Assembly (NCBI GenBank): GCA_030248135.1
Contig: JASANC010005504.1
Span: 1 to 64,000, forward strand
Direction: 5' to 3'
From: Theristus sp. LFF4_11
Lineage: Eukaryota > Nematoda > Chromadorea > Monhysterida > Xyalidae
DNA length: 64,000 nucleotides
Shown: positions 36,301 through 48,706 of the stretch, one piece after another
How positions within the stretch are numbered: the first letter of the stretch is position 1
Layout: the number at the start of each line of letters is the position of its first letter
Made by a program: the position numbers and the translations under genes
The notes under the pieces: generated by a model
Seen by the model: the letters and a program-made list of their open reading frames with translations, nothing else
The model's database searches: none
What the model was told of the DNA's origin: nothing

Positions 36301-39300
36301 TGCTCACCCAGTACTGAGACTTCAAAAACGCTCGATCATCCGCCTGAGTGTCTTTCTTCGGATCGAAAATGTAGACTCGAACCTGAACAACGGACTTTGC
36401 GATTAGAATGGTTTCGTTGTTGCACGACAAGCAAGCCTTGCACACGCACCTCAGTGCCGTCGCCTTGCTTCGACTGAGTGTCAACAGCGAGCACCCGCAA
36501 CGTGTATCCCTGGCCGACTTCGGTTTTATTCGGTTGGCGCATCAAATGAATAACGCCGCTATCAGCGTCAATTGCGAATAGACCCGTTTTCTCACCTGAA
36601 ACAAAAACACACCATTTTATTTTTTGAATCCTTGTAGCTCTGTGACACTTCATAACAATCGGTAACATTTTTAAACATTGTTAAAAAGTATCACCTCTTA
36701 GTCTGTACTTCATGTTTCCGACGCCGGCAGTCAACTGGATGATCGCATCTCCAGTCCTCATTTTTGACGTCACATCCGCAAAGTACACGTTCTTTTTAAA
36801 TCTCGGTCCGGTTTGGTTACGCGGAATCAGCTCCACAGTAATCTGACAACAAAATTCTGCATTTAATAAAGAAGAAACGTTGTTTTCTCAATTTTGTTGA
36901 AAATTCATGCAAACATTTTTCGCTGAATAGCGTGGTGGTCGGCCAAGATCGCGAGCGATTATTTGCAGCACGTAGACGTCTACATCTGTCTCGTCAAACG
37001 TTGTCACTGTTCTTAGTTCACCCGCTGAAATGAAGGCTGATTGTGAAATCATACTTCTGTCGGGCATAAAACTGTTTAGAACGTTCGAGCAAAACGTGTT
37101 ATGAACTAGAACAACAAGAGCACGCACTGTCTGTTGCCAAGTGGAACATGTCAGTGTGGCTGGCCAGCTGATAGACAACAGCGCCACTTTGCGCCGAGTC
37201 CGCGTCTGTGGCGTTCACGGTTGCCACCAAATAGCCGGCTTCTATGTCTATTGGCAATGCAATCCTTGTCGGCATTTCAACGACAAACTTGGGACTGTTG
37301 TCGTTGATGTCAAGAATGGTGACATTCACTCGTGTGCTGGAGTTCAACGGTGGATCGCCCGCGTCCGTTGCAATCTGAGGACATGTCATTTGCAGCAGGC
37401 AATGGCGTTGTGAAAAAAGCACTGGCATTGCGGCGATGCGCCACGCGGCTTGCAAAAACTGCTGGATTCGTGTAAACATTGACAATATTTCAGGTAGCAT
37501 TCAAGGTTGATCGCGCAGGTTTGTTGTGCTTGGGTTCTATGTGATGTTCGCAACATGAATGCCTCGGTCACGTACCACTAAAAACGAGTAATGCTCGACG
37601 AGCTCCCTGTCGATGTCGCCAACGGCACGCAGTCGGCCGGAATCCGGCTCAATGATAAACGGCAACTCATCGAGACTGAGCGTGTCGCTGTGCAACGAGT
37701 AGCGCAGCAGCGCATTGAAGCCGCCGTCTGCGTCGGACGCCTTGATCTTCGCTGGCAACTGTGCCCCACTGCCGTACGGCGCTTCTGGGATCACAAACTC
37801 ATACGACCGCTCGCTGAACTCAGGCGCATTATCGTTGAGGTCACGCATCGCAATGTGCACCTGAAACATAGCCGCCTGTAATGGTTTACACTCGCGCAGA
37901 GAACAATCACTGAATTTACCGATGCATAGTTTGTGCTCTGACCATCGGTTGCCATCACAACGAACGTGTATTCAAGCGGCTGTCGATTGTCAGCGTCAAT
38001 CACTGCAGCGCTCGTGATTTGCCCTCGGGTTCGGTCGACAACGAAAAGCTGGCTGAACATCACTTGGTAGTAGAACTTCAATGCACGCACGTGAACGGCA
38101 GCGACACTTCCCACAATCGTGCCAACCGGCTGTTCTTCAGCCAACGTAAAGTTGTACGTTTGGTGGTCGAATCGGATTGCTGAAACGAAACACCACCAAG
38201 CTGGTAGATCGACAGCGTTTGTGTTGAAAACATGTGGTTGGTGGTTACCTGAGTTGACACTCGGAGTCAGTATGGTCACATTCAGTTTCATTGTCGCATT
38301 TTCGTCTCGTTCGTTTTCGCCAACAGCTTCTATTGTTAACGTCAACGTGTGCGTCTCGACCGATGTTCCAAGCATACCAGCACTGATCATGTCGCGAATG
38401 TTCAGTGGTTTTATCAAGTGCAGAATGCCAAAACGTTGGGAAATTGCGAAATATGCGGATGCTGGCGCAACGACACGAAAGTACACATCTTCGGTTGGCG
38501 TGCACTGTTCAGAGGGTGTGTTCGAATCGGAAACGGCGCTCACATCCAACGCATAAATTGGCACGTTGATTGGCGTCGACTCGAGCAGTGGCAGGTGATC
38601 GATGTCGCGAGTGAATCTGATCGAACATTGAAGTCGACTGCCAGAAACGGACGTTCTCACTGTGGATGTCACCAGAGCGTCCGTCGACATCAGCATGTTT
38701 GAGTCAGAAGTTGACGTCGAGAACCGTCTGCTGTTAATTACAAACGATGGCACGATACGTTGCGTGGTGCCACTGAGCGAAAACGTTCGGTCACTGTATC
38801 TTGTTGTGCTTGGTGGTTCAGTTGAAGTTGTTGGCAGTGCAGTTGCTGTTGACAGTTGTGTGGTGAATTCCGAACTGACTGTGTTGTCCACTGTGTGCAC
38901 GGTGACTTCGGCGTTGGCGCTCATTGGCGGCACCCCGCTGTCATGCGCAACCACTGTGAACGTGTACTTCTGCGATGCCAGTCGCTGTCGCGTGTATACA
39001 AATCCTGACTGCAGTGCAATTGTCAATAAAAATGGTGTTTGTCTTTCATTATTTCTTTAAGGCAACAGTTCAGTCTGCACAATAAAAAGCCCAGTCGCAT
39101 GTGTAGCGAGGCCGCGGCATCAACACCCATTTTCTGCGATTTTTAAGCCGGGAACATAAACATTCACTTGTTCAACAGTTTTGTCGGGAACATTTGAATG
39201 GAGTTAAGAAAAAGTTTAAACTTGCCGCGTCATCAATCATGAAATACTGGTTCATTTCGGTTGGTATGATGCCAAAGCTCAACGGTGCCAGTGGATCGTC

Positions 39301-42300
39301 AGCATCAGAAGCTGCGATACGTCCAATGTTGGCGTTCTGCACATTTTCGGGAACTTCAAAGACATAACTGAAAAAAGCGATTGGTAATGTCAATAAAAAA
39401 CTGGAACACAAACCCAGAAATACGTCAAACAATCTTAAAAAACTAACAGCGGTTTATCGAATTCTGGCGGGAACTTGTTAGTTCGAACCCATGATGTTGT
39501 CACAGCTGAGCTACTTGGCTCTGTGGTTGTGATTGAAATGGTTGAGATTGATGTAGGCGGCAGTCGATTATCAACGACAACAAAGTGCAGCGTTGTCTAA
39601 AAATATATGTTACTGACTGGCTGCAAAATCAAACTTCGGAAAATATAATTACAAAAGACGACTAACTTTCGTATCGTGTGTGCCATCAGAAACTTCCAGT
39701 ACAAGCTTGTATGTTACGTTAGATTCATGCAAAGTGCGTGCCAATGTAACATCTCCCGTATCAGGATTTATTGCGAACAGCTCTGAAACAAATACCTCAT
39801 TTTCTCTCTGTGCTTGGACGCAGTAGCCGAAAAATATAACGTGTTATTCACCATCTGGATTATGTACAATCGAGTATTGCAGATTGTCGTTTCTATCGGC
39901 ATCGGTAGCAGTCACTTTTGCCAACAACTCTTCAACTGGGGTGTCGAACGCCACTCGTATGGGATTGTCATTTTCGTTTTCAGCAAATTTCGGTCGGTTG
40001 TCATTGACATCGACGGGAACAACGAATATCTGCTCGTGTTTGTCGTTTTATTTAAAGTCAGTCGATGAATAGCATTTAAGAAAAACAATAACTAGTCAGA
40101 CCTGTGTTGTTGACGCCAGCGATGGGGTGCCGTTGTCACGTGCTTCAATCATCAAAGTAATATTTGACTCGCTTGCTTCGTAATCCAGTGGCGTTAATAA
40201 CTCTAAATCAGCCTGAAAATATTTTCAAAACATTGTCAAGCATTCTAGTGGAGAAAGCGGTGGGAACAACATACCTTTCCATTCGCGATTTGTTGCAATC
40301 GGAAGTACTGTAGTTCATTTCCACCAATTATAGTTAATGAAATATTTCCATTTTGACCAACATCTGGATCAGTGACAATCAGAGCAAACTTCTCACGCAG
40401 TCCCAGCAGTCCTGAAAAATTTCGTGTTAAAACATGCAATAGAATGCAAGTAAAGAGAACAATTGTGAGCTTTATAACAGAACAAAGATGAACAGAACCT
40501 TCAAGGACGTTCCACACGAGAGGTTCGTTTTCAAAATACGGGGTATTGTCGTTGACGTCAATCAATTCAACATTTACTGTCTTTTGCACCTGTAATAATA
40601 TTTTAAGAAAACTCTGAAAAACAAAAAAAACACAAAATAAAGCAAAACACAACTAAATCAAAGTGCGATCGTGTATTGCTATGAAAGCAAACATACATGT
40701 TGACCATGTCTATTGGTTGCTGTCACCAAGAACGATAGTTTGTCAAACTGTTCTCGGTCAAACGGCCGGCTAGGAGACTTCGTTATTGTGCCGGAATTAT
40801 TTACTTCTATCAAATCAGCAATCTCTACTGAAAAGAATATCAAATAAGTTGTTGAAAGAAGTTTGAAAAAAATGGAACGTGCCTGGTTCTACTTCGAAAC
40901 GCCAGAAACTATTATCGGTGATATCTTGGTCTATTGGGTTCAACTGAGCTAGCACTTCACCCGGCTGAATGTCCTGCAAAAATCAGCATTTTTTTCAAAG
41001 CATCTGAAAGCATCGGTTGCCGTTCACGTACCTCTTTTGTTGCGATCGTGTAATCCCCCTTAGATTGGAATTCAGGAGGATGTTCGTCCACGTCCACAAT
41101 TTGAACTTCTAATCGACTTCTGGCAACTTCATTTCCATGTGTGGCAAAAATCTAAAAAATATTAAATCATGCTTTTAGTTGCTTTCAGTTGAAATTTAAA
41201 AAAAACCACTGCTTGTTTTGACCTCCACCACAAGATAGCCATCTAAATCAACGTTCATGGATTCCATATTAATTTCATCGTTGGTGAGAACATCCCCAGT
41301 TCTGTTGATTGTGAACGGTTGATCAGGAACCAGTCGATAGTTTACCTACAACATTATGGTCATACAGGTTAAAAAATCAACAATGTCTCAATTACAAACA
41401 GCATCATCAAATATCTTACCAATGTGCTAATTGACCGAGGAAGCACATCAACGGTCAAATTCAGTGGGGTTCCGATGGGAATGTTTTCGTGAACGAGTGC
41501 TCTGTACAGAGGAAACGCAAATCTCAATGGATCCGCTAAATTACGGGTGTTGTTGGTCAACGAAAGATCGACCTGCATAATTTTGAATCGTTCATTCATT
41601 GCGGATATTGTTTTTTTTTCAGATTCAGTTTCTTTGCAATTTTGTTTCACCGACCATAACATCTGAGAAGTATCCAGCCGCATCAACGTTATCGGCACGT
41701 ACGACAAACGCTAAACTGGTTTCATTAGACATTCGCTCCAACAGCTTTGGCAATGCAGTGAGTACACCCTGCAAAAGATTTGTGTTCATGACTACTTATG
41801 TCTGAGAGAGTGGTTTTATTTTTTTTCAGACCGAATGTTTACCGTATCCGGGTTCAGCTGTAAACCGAGCACTCCTTCGGCAGGCAACAGAAAGCCATAC
41901 TGAACACGACCGCTTTGAACAGTAGCATCAAACCGATGAACCTCTGCGGGTAGCACAGTGCTCCTTGCGACGTAAATCCTGTCGGACAAACGCGGAAACA
42001 CGGGAAATCGTTCACGGTCGGTTTTAACGACGACCACCAGTTGATGGATTGCCTGTAAGATTGTTAGGTATCCTTCATTGTTCAGAGCTTACGTTTTTTG
42101 TCGTTCTACTGCTTCTTATTTAAAAAACTTTGTACAGACCTCCCGAACAGGAAAACCCCGATCTCTTGCAAGAATCTTCAGATGAAATACGCCTTGCTTC
42201 AGGTTTCTGGTTACGATCAGTGTTTTGCCGTCAAGAGCAAAATATGCCGGCAAAGGCTGGTCCAATGAAAGATCGACAATACCGCTACGAAATGTTGGAG

Positions 42301-45300
42301 AGTCACCGTCAGTAACTTGAACTGTTACAATTTCGGCGCCTGAAAAATTGCATAATTATAACACCAATAAAATTAAACAAATATCACCCGTTGTAAAATA
42401 CCAGGCGCTTTTGATGACGAAATGTATAGAGTGTTTGGTAACGGCTGGAATTTTGGAGTGTGTTCATTGACATCCGTTACGTTGATGCTCACCACAGTTG
42501 ATCCTTCTTGCTGCAAACTATCTGGAAATCCAGTAAACAAAGTGTAATACGAAAATGAATTGATGTGACTCATATCCGTTTATTAGTTGTACATGTTCTA
42601 CCTGTAACAACAGCAACTAATTCGAATCGAGCTTCAGTGTCCGCATCGAGTTGGCTCGCGACTGTGATTGTTCCATCTGTTCGATTGAGGTTGAAATAAG
42701 AACTGAAAATTATTAAAGTGTCATCCACTTAACCTTTGCTGTGTTTGACAAATACATGTACCTAGCCAAAGCCGTGATTTTATCGCTTCCCCAAGAAAAG
42801 GTGAGTGGTGCAACAAAGCTGCCTTGCGACGCTTTCAGTCTTGGGTGTATTACATGTCCAATTGCTGCATTTTCCGGTACGACAAGCTACAAGTATACAT
42901 CATCTTTTAATGCAAATGAAACTGACATGTCAGACAAATAGTTTATTTTTCAAATGAGCCGGTGCAACTTTAACCTGGTAGTTAAATTTCTCAAACCGCG
43001 GCGGTGATGCGACGGTATCTTCATTTGTAATCGAAACGAGCAACTGAGTAGTAGTGCTCAAGGGAACTGCGCCGTTGTCTCTCGCTTCAATTGTGATCAT
43101 TTCTTCCACAACCCCATTCAGTGATTCGTCTAACGGTGCCGATAGAACTAACGTACCATCCGTCATATCGATGTCATACTTGTGCGCTAAACATTATTAT
43201 GTTTTGAGTATTACTTTCGAGTAACTTCCAGATAAAATGTTGCAGTTATTTAAAGAATCGACAGTAGCCAAAATTAACTGACGACTGGGTTGGTCAACAA
43301 TTGTGTAGATCACAGTTGCATTTTCGCCATAATCAGCGTCGTACGCACGTAGAGTGGCTATGCGCTTGCCAAGAGCGTGTTTTGTGGTGATTTGAGTTTT
43401 GGTGATGTTTCGTTCAAAAACGGGCGCGTTATCATTGACATCTGCGACAACTACTTTAACCGTAACCGTTTTACAGTTGTCCCTGAAATACAGAACAACC
43501 CTTTGTTTGAGTACAATTGTGATCAGTATAAAACAACAACGTTCACAATGTTTACCCTCACCCAGTACAAGCGCTCACAATCGTCTTCAATTCAGGCTCT
43601 CTTTCTCGGTCAACCTCACGTAACGACATGAACTCGCCACTGTGAGATCCAATTGCAAATGTGTTTGGGCTTGTTGAGTCGATTATTCTGTAGACCAGCG
43701 GTTGAGTTTCAGAATGGCTGTCCGCAGATAAAGTAATCAGAATTCTGGGCGGGCTGTTTTCTTCCAGTCTGGTCACATATTGCACACGTGGCCAACTTGG
43801 TGGACGTCTGTCCGACAGAGGCACTGACACATCGCCAAAGCCAACGACCACTTGCACGGTGTTCTGAAAGACAATCGCATCACTGAGCGCTTCACAAAAA
43901 GCAATTCATTCACAAATATTTTTTTTCAAACTCAGTCTAACCATCCATTTTATTTTGCAAAACTCATTCGTCCACTCACTGTTCTGTTTCCAAAATCTGT
44001 CGCTTTTGCTGTCAGAACAAATTGCGATCTTGACTCTCTTTCGAGTGCTTCATTTGCATAAATCTGTCCGCTGACTTTGTCCATTGTAAACAGGAGGCGC
44101 ATTGGAGCTTCCACAATCGAGTACTCAATTGTACTAAATTTCTGACTGACATCTTTATCAGTGGCATTAATCTGAACAAACAAAAAAATGATGCCTTTTC
44201 AAAATTTTATGACTCTTAATTGCTCTTAAAATTCATACTGAGTAAGTCACTAACCATCCCAACAATTTTGCCAGAAATTGCGTTTTTTGATTCAAACTGA
44301 AAAATGTACGACGGTTGTGAAAACAGAGGGATGTTGTCATTGGCATCGCCAACCACAATTTGAAGTGACCCGTTTGTAGCCAGACCAGACACGCTTGATC
44401 TCGCTTCAATGACTAACACGTAGTATTGCTGCAATGAAATCAAAGATTTGGGTGGTTTTCAATGCAGACTTTAAAAACAAGTTCCTGATAATGATGTTGA
44501 TGCACGTACGTACCAGTTGTTCAGCATCGACTTGTTTGTTTAGATACACGGCCCTCTGTGTAATGCCGAACGTGTTATTGATGTTGCCATTCAAAATGCT
44601 GAAACTGATTGTATCAGTTGCAGATTCAGACGGTTGCTCTGGGTCTTTTGCGGCTAGCTGGTAAATTAGAGTGCCAGGTTTCGAGGCCTCATTCACGGTG
44701 ATCGCTTTTGGCAAGTCTAATAACTCTGGTGGTTGACGTTTGTCTTGCACAACGTGGATTTTGACGTGTGCCACGGCGCTCCTAAACCGGTTGACAAAAT
44801 ATTTCAGTGTAGCTAATTAAGAATATGTCCAGCCTAATTGAATGCAATTTGTTATCATTAAACATTTAGTTCTCACCTCTGTTGATTTGCATCAACAGGG
44901 TTGTCGACCGCATTGATCGTCAGCTGGTACAGCGTTTCCGATGGAACCGGCAATTCACTGGCGACTGTGATTGATCCATCGCTGGCAAGTGCAAAATGTT
45001 TCGTTTCAGTCAACATGCGTGTCGTCACGCGTCCATTTCCATTCGCATCTCTGTCGTACACGTAAATCTGTGACAAAAATTGCTTTCAGACCAGAATATT
45101 TAAGAAATAAGTGTGCAGTGCAAACTCATTTTATGCTGTTGATTGAACCTAACAGACAACAACAACATATGGTACCAAAATCAACCCCAGCACACATACC
45201 CTCCCTATGAGCTTGTCAGTCGGGGCACTCGAGTCCATTGTGAACTGATACGTTTCCGTCATATTGCCATTTACGTTTGTTAAAAAGATTGGCGCGTGGT

Positions 45301-48300
45301 CATTGATGTCTTGGAGCCGAATCTTCACGGTTGTCGTTGCGCTACTTGTTGTATTATTTGATCGCACTGGTACAGCAGCAATCTGAACGTGAAGGTTGAA
45401 AAGACGTTTTCGATTGCCGTGATTGGAATTTTTGTAGTTAAAAAATGCACAACAAACCGTTAGAACGTAAGTATCGACTGTCTCCCTGTCCAGTTGAGTT
45501 TCATTAGTGACAACCAAGTCACCCGAGGCAGAACCAACTGCAAACGGCACCGATCGGTTGAGTAAAACGAATGAAAACTCACCAGCGTCACCCTGAAACA
45601 GAACACGTCAGCGCCGCATTCAACAAAAACAACAGCAGATGAGGAAATTTGAAATATGGTTATTTACCTGGTCCGGATCGCGTGCAACAACGGTAACGAT
45701 CTGTGAGCCTGCTGGTGAATGCTCCATTACTGTTGCCTCGTACAAGTCGCTCTCAAACGCTGGGGCGTGCGCGTCCGTGAAATTTACAACAATTGTAATT
45801 CTTGCACGGGACAGCCTGTTATGACAACCTGTCTTTGTTTTCTTTGTTCCTTTCGCAATATTACACCCAGAATGATTTAAACGAAATCGTCTGCTCAAAA
45901 TAGTTTTTCAAAATTTCGAGTTCTAAGTTTATTTGAAAACTTTGATAAAAGTATAATAGTGCAACGCACCTTCTTGCCACTGGTGCGTCATCACTGGCCT
46001 CAACGCCAAGTCTGTATAATGGTCGAAATTCAGGTCGTCCGCTAATTTGATAATCAATTATGATGGCCAAATTTCCGTCTGGTTGCAGTTCACTTCTAAA
46101 CGTCACCGAGTCGTCCGGGTTGTGCTGTTCGATTGCGCCGTAAACAACGCGGCCGTTTGCCCCCTGAGCCACGTTCACAAAAATTGTTTGCGCACTCTTT
46201 TAAAAACACTATGCGGATTGTTGTTTGACCAAGCAAAAGTTCATAAGCACCAAATCACCTGATCAGCGTCTGTTGCCAACACATAGCCAACGACAGTGTT
46301 CTTTGCAATTGTGTCGGAAATGTAGAATTCGTACGAGTCACGATCAAATACGGGCGCATTGTCGTTTTCGTCGATCAACATCACCACCACAGACGCTGAA
46401 CGACATTTGCCGTTCACCAGGTCGTTGACAAGACTTGGTCTTGGTGGTAAAGGTGAGCTAAAACGCAATAACAAACAAAAGTTTGCGATTTTAACATTTT
46501 ATGCAATTTTAACAAAACAAATGCAAAAGATGTGCACACCCGAGTGGATGAACGTTGACTTGGAGTCGAAATGCGTCAGTCAATTCACGATCCAGTAATA
46601 CACTGTCTGCAATTAGCAGTGCCCCGGTGTTGTTGTCAATGGCGAACACACGGCTTTCTGTAGTGTTGACCAAAGTAAAAACTGGGGGCTGAAAAATAAC
46701 TGCGCGTTAGTAAACCTCAAAAAGCTTGCAATCATGGAGCAACAGACCGCAGAGTTTTCTTGATCGGTCAGTCTAAATGACATAATGCTGGTGCCAACAG
46801 CGGCGTGTTCCTGGATTCGTGTCTCGTACTCACAGCGTGTAAAATACGGCCCGCCTGTATCAACGACTGAAATTGACAGTAGTGCCGTGGACCACTTGGA
46901 TGGGTCGTTGATTTGAGAACCCTAAATTGTACAGCTGATTTAGTCAACCGTTGTGACATTCGCAATTTGATTTGCAGTCACATACCCTGACTACGAGCTC
47001 AAAGACCGTTCGATTTGAAGGCAGCGGTTTACGCAAATAGACCACACCGGATGTGGCGTTTATATTAAACGGACTATCTGTTAAGGCGTGATTGAATGAG
47101 TAAATCACGGGCACGTTCAAAGCTGGGTCACCAAGCGCTTTGATCGCATGGTCGAACACGACTGGGTCACCAAGTTTTGCGTTCTAGAACAAAAAAATAC
47201 TGACAACAATGAAACAAAACCGGTTTTTGACAATTCAAATCATGCTTCAAAATGAAACAAACTTTTGAAATTTCACCGATGAACTTGTCGACGACAAAAC
47301 TGGGCGTCCCATGATCAACGTCTTGCACGAACACGGTCAGCTGTGTATGGTTGACCAACGGAGCTCGATGACGACCGTCAATGAAATCACCATTATCCTG
47401 AACGATTCTCTTTCTTTACTTTTTACAGTTTACTTTTATACTTTTACAGTCTAAAAGTTTACTTTTACAGTTTACTCTTTTACAGTCAGCCATCATGAAC
47501 TGATAGTGTTTTCATTTTCACTGACCGATGCAGAAATGTTGACAATAATGGTGCGATTGCCACGATCGTAATCGAGTGGCTTCAGCACCTCCAAGCGAAC
47601 AGTGTGCGGTAGTTTAGCGCCCGAGATTTCTTCGCCAAGGAACAAATCCCACGGAATGTTGCGCGTATTATGCACTGCGTTCGTTTCTTTTATTGCAAAC
47701 AATCGTGCAGCCGGTTGATTCGCCTGGAAAAAATTTAAAAACCAGCTTCTGGTCACGGATATATTAAAATATACAACGTCAGAATGCAAGTGGTGAGACT
47801 CACCTCAACAGCAAATGTCACATCGTACGTTGCGGACGGATCCCAGTCAAAAGCCATTATTGGAGTATCAATCAATTGGCCAACAGGAACAGACTGAGAG
47901 AGAAATGCTTACTTCGCTGTCATCTGCATTTGTGATGATAGAATTGTTTGGTTACCTCTTTGACGGCGACACTGTATGGCTCGTTGTAAAACCAAGGAGC
48001 ATAATTGTTCACGTTATAAATGCGCAACACGGCAACTGGATATCGCACTCCATTGCACAAAAGTTCTACCAATAGAAAATCAGCCGTGGCATCGTTCGGA
48101 TACTTTCGCTAAAATTATTAACGGCATAGACTCTCTGACATGACAACAATAGAAGGACGAAGCCAACAGCTAAAGATTTTATTTTGAAATAAGCACAATA
48201 AGCTGGATTATTTACCAGTTCAAGTGACTCCGTAATGTAGAGTTCAGCTTGTCCAAATCCATTCACTCTCATTCGTATCCTATCCAAATACCGTCGCTCA

Positions 48301-48706
48301 TTTCCGATTGAATAAAGACTGATGTTTGCATTCACAGGCGTGTAATTGACCACGAATATGCTAGCACCTGACAATAAAGCAACTTGATAACAATTTTCTA
48401 AATCACTTTTGTCGCTTTTCTATTTCTAAATCATTTTTCTAATAGCTCTTTTGTCGAACAAACATTACAAACAAATTACCAATTTGCACTTGCTCGCTGA
48501 TGTTATAAATCGGAGGCTCGCGGTACCTTGGAAGATTGCAAGCTGGAACGAATACACCAAGCATGTTGGATCAACATGACTAAACTAAAAACAATACATC
48601 TTCGTTTGAAAAACTTACGTTGCGCAGTAGCACCATTGTTTTGACAGTGAAAAGAAAGGAGGAATAATAAGAATGTGTGAAGGAAGCAACTATTGCGGCA
48701 CATCAT
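31535..48706 (-). CDS. Giant multi-repeat cadherin, CDH23-like architecture
   Basis: Fifty-seven exons, all phases consistent, about 3,257 aa. The order is signal peptide, a long array of extracellular cadherin (EC) repeats, a membrane-proximal non-EC domain, one transmembrane helix and a cytoplasmic tail of about 165 aa. Calcium-binding linkers are clear many times (INDNSP, LNDNAP, VNDNTP, ANDNIP, INDHAP, ENDNAP), some degenerate (VDEHPP, VNEHTP). The length would fit about 25-28 repeats. No EGF or laminin-G domain is seen, which argues against Fat or classical non-chordate cadherins. Size and layout recall CDH23 and insect Cad87A/88C-type cadherins; exact orthology is not proven. Most introns are 45-150 bp. 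It would act in calcium-dependent adhesion at the cell surface. Exon coordinates are given in the block entries. Confidence 0.95.
32533..32757 (-). mobile_element. MITE family 2, copy d, in cadherin intron 54
   Basis: About 225 bp with imperfect inverted ends. It contains GACGCGGGAATTCAAAAC, the core hairpin, and GCATTGAGTCGCAGAACTAA. It reaches the exon 54 donor (AAGAAG|GTTAGC) to within a few bases and makes up most of the 309-bp intron. Confidence 0.75.
34312..34351 (+). repeat. (TTTTG)n microsatellite
   Basis: About eight perfect TTTTG units in the large cadherin intron 49. A purine-rich A/G/C tract on the + strand follows at 34617-34690. No coding significance. Confidence 0.9.
35127..35150 (+). 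repeat. (ATTG)n microsatellite beside MITE copy b
   Basis: Six perfect ATTG/TTGA units directly adjoining the left end of MITE family 2 copy b in the cadherin intron. Confidence 0.85.
35150..35605 (+). mobile_element. MITE family 2, copy b, split by a pogo-like MITE fragment
   Basis: The left half runs from GTATTATCAATTCATTAG to GCGTCGTGCATGAAATTG; the right half runs from CTATGCGCGCGCATTGAGCC to ATACAAAGATCACAC. Between them (about 35316-35548) is foreign AT-rich DNA that includes CCAGCCAATCAGCTAATGCC...CAGTCCGACTATA, a half copy of the pogo-like MITE. The right end lies about 20 bp from the exon 49 donor. Confidence 0.7.
35968..36198 (+). mobile_element. MITE family 2, copy c, flush with a cadherin splice donor
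   Basis: About 230 bp: TATTATCAATTTGCTAGATT on the left and the complement of GTATGATCTTTTATTTTGG on the right. That terminal GTATGATC is exactly the donor of intron 48 (exon ends ACCATAG at 36199). The core hairpin GGGGACTCGAATCAC is conserved. Confidence 0.8.
38249..39004 (-). other. Cadherin exon 41: largest exon with Ser/Thr-rich linker
   Basis: 756 bp, against 60-300 bp for the others. It begins in an EC repeat (YTFTVVAHDSGVPP), then encodes about 80 residues very rich in Ser and Thr (around TTQLSTATALPTTSTEPPS). A divergent EC-like region follows, ending TMKLNVTILTPSVNSG. The Ser/Thr stretch resembles mucin-type O-glycosylated spacers and would separate two groups of EC repeats. The acceptor choice (TGCAGTCAG) is set by phase with exon 40. 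Confidence 0.85.
39222..44427 (-). other. Cadherin exons 18-40: central EC repeats
   Basis: Exons 44254-44427, 43980-44171, 43562-43863, 43283-43482, 42975-43186, 42762-42886, 42602-42702, 42402-42521, 42140-42339, 41843-42052, 41655-41768, 41420-41572, 41223-41345, 41032-41151, 40883-40973, 40697-40827, 40499-40589, 40275-40411, 40102-40212, 39852-40029, 39667-39782, 39448-39596, 39222-39367. Linkers DANDNIPLF, DVNDNAPVF, DVNEHTPKF, DVDEHPPEF, DVNDNTPYF and DVNDNRPKF are visible. The intron between exons 32 and 33 (40828-40882) appears to use a GC donor. Exon 39 carries a short Ser/Thr-rich stretch. Confidence 0.9.
44514..48706 (-). other. Cadherin exons 1-17: signal peptide and first EC repeats
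   Basis: Exons 48619-48706, 48480-48542, 48216-48367, 47956-48108, 47804-47893, 47526-47723, 47263-47397, 46986-47183, 46748-46921, 46540-46688, 46259-46457, 45970-46163, 45668-45815, 45458-45592, 45200-45382, 44877-45067, 44514-44781. Two Met codons at 48706 and 48703 precede a hydrophobic FLHTFLLFLLSF core, a good signal peptide; in-frame upstream codons exist but would bury it. The mature chain begins near PPIYNISEQVQIG, typical of a first EC strand. Linkers DENDNAPVF (exon 11) and DINDHAPIF (exon 15) mark repeat boundaries. Confidence 0.9.
47411..47486 (+). repeat. Short tandem repeat of TTTACTTTTACAG type in cadherin intron 6
   Basis: Four or five imperfect units ending in TTTTACAG or TTTACAG on the + strand. 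It resembles a row of acceptor sites but lies on the strand opposite to the gene. Confidence 0.6.

Larger units (their letters stand above)
33448..38179 (-). other. Cadherin exons 42-51: membrane-distal to last EC repeats
   Basis: Exons 37920-38179, 37576-37860, 37128-37374, 36915-37024, 36695-36842, 36450-36595, 36199-36382, 35625-35795, 33746-33897, 33448-33657. Linkers DLNDNAPEF, DINDNSPKF and DINDMVPQF are clear. The intron between 35625 and 33897 is 1.7 kb, the only large one in the gene. The introns after exons 48 and 49 carry MITE family 2 copies next to their donors. Confidence 0.9.

Noticed and set aside
47411..47486. Row of TTTTACAG sequences as splice acceptors
   Set aside because: They are on the + strand while the gene is on the minus strand; a tandem repeat explains them.
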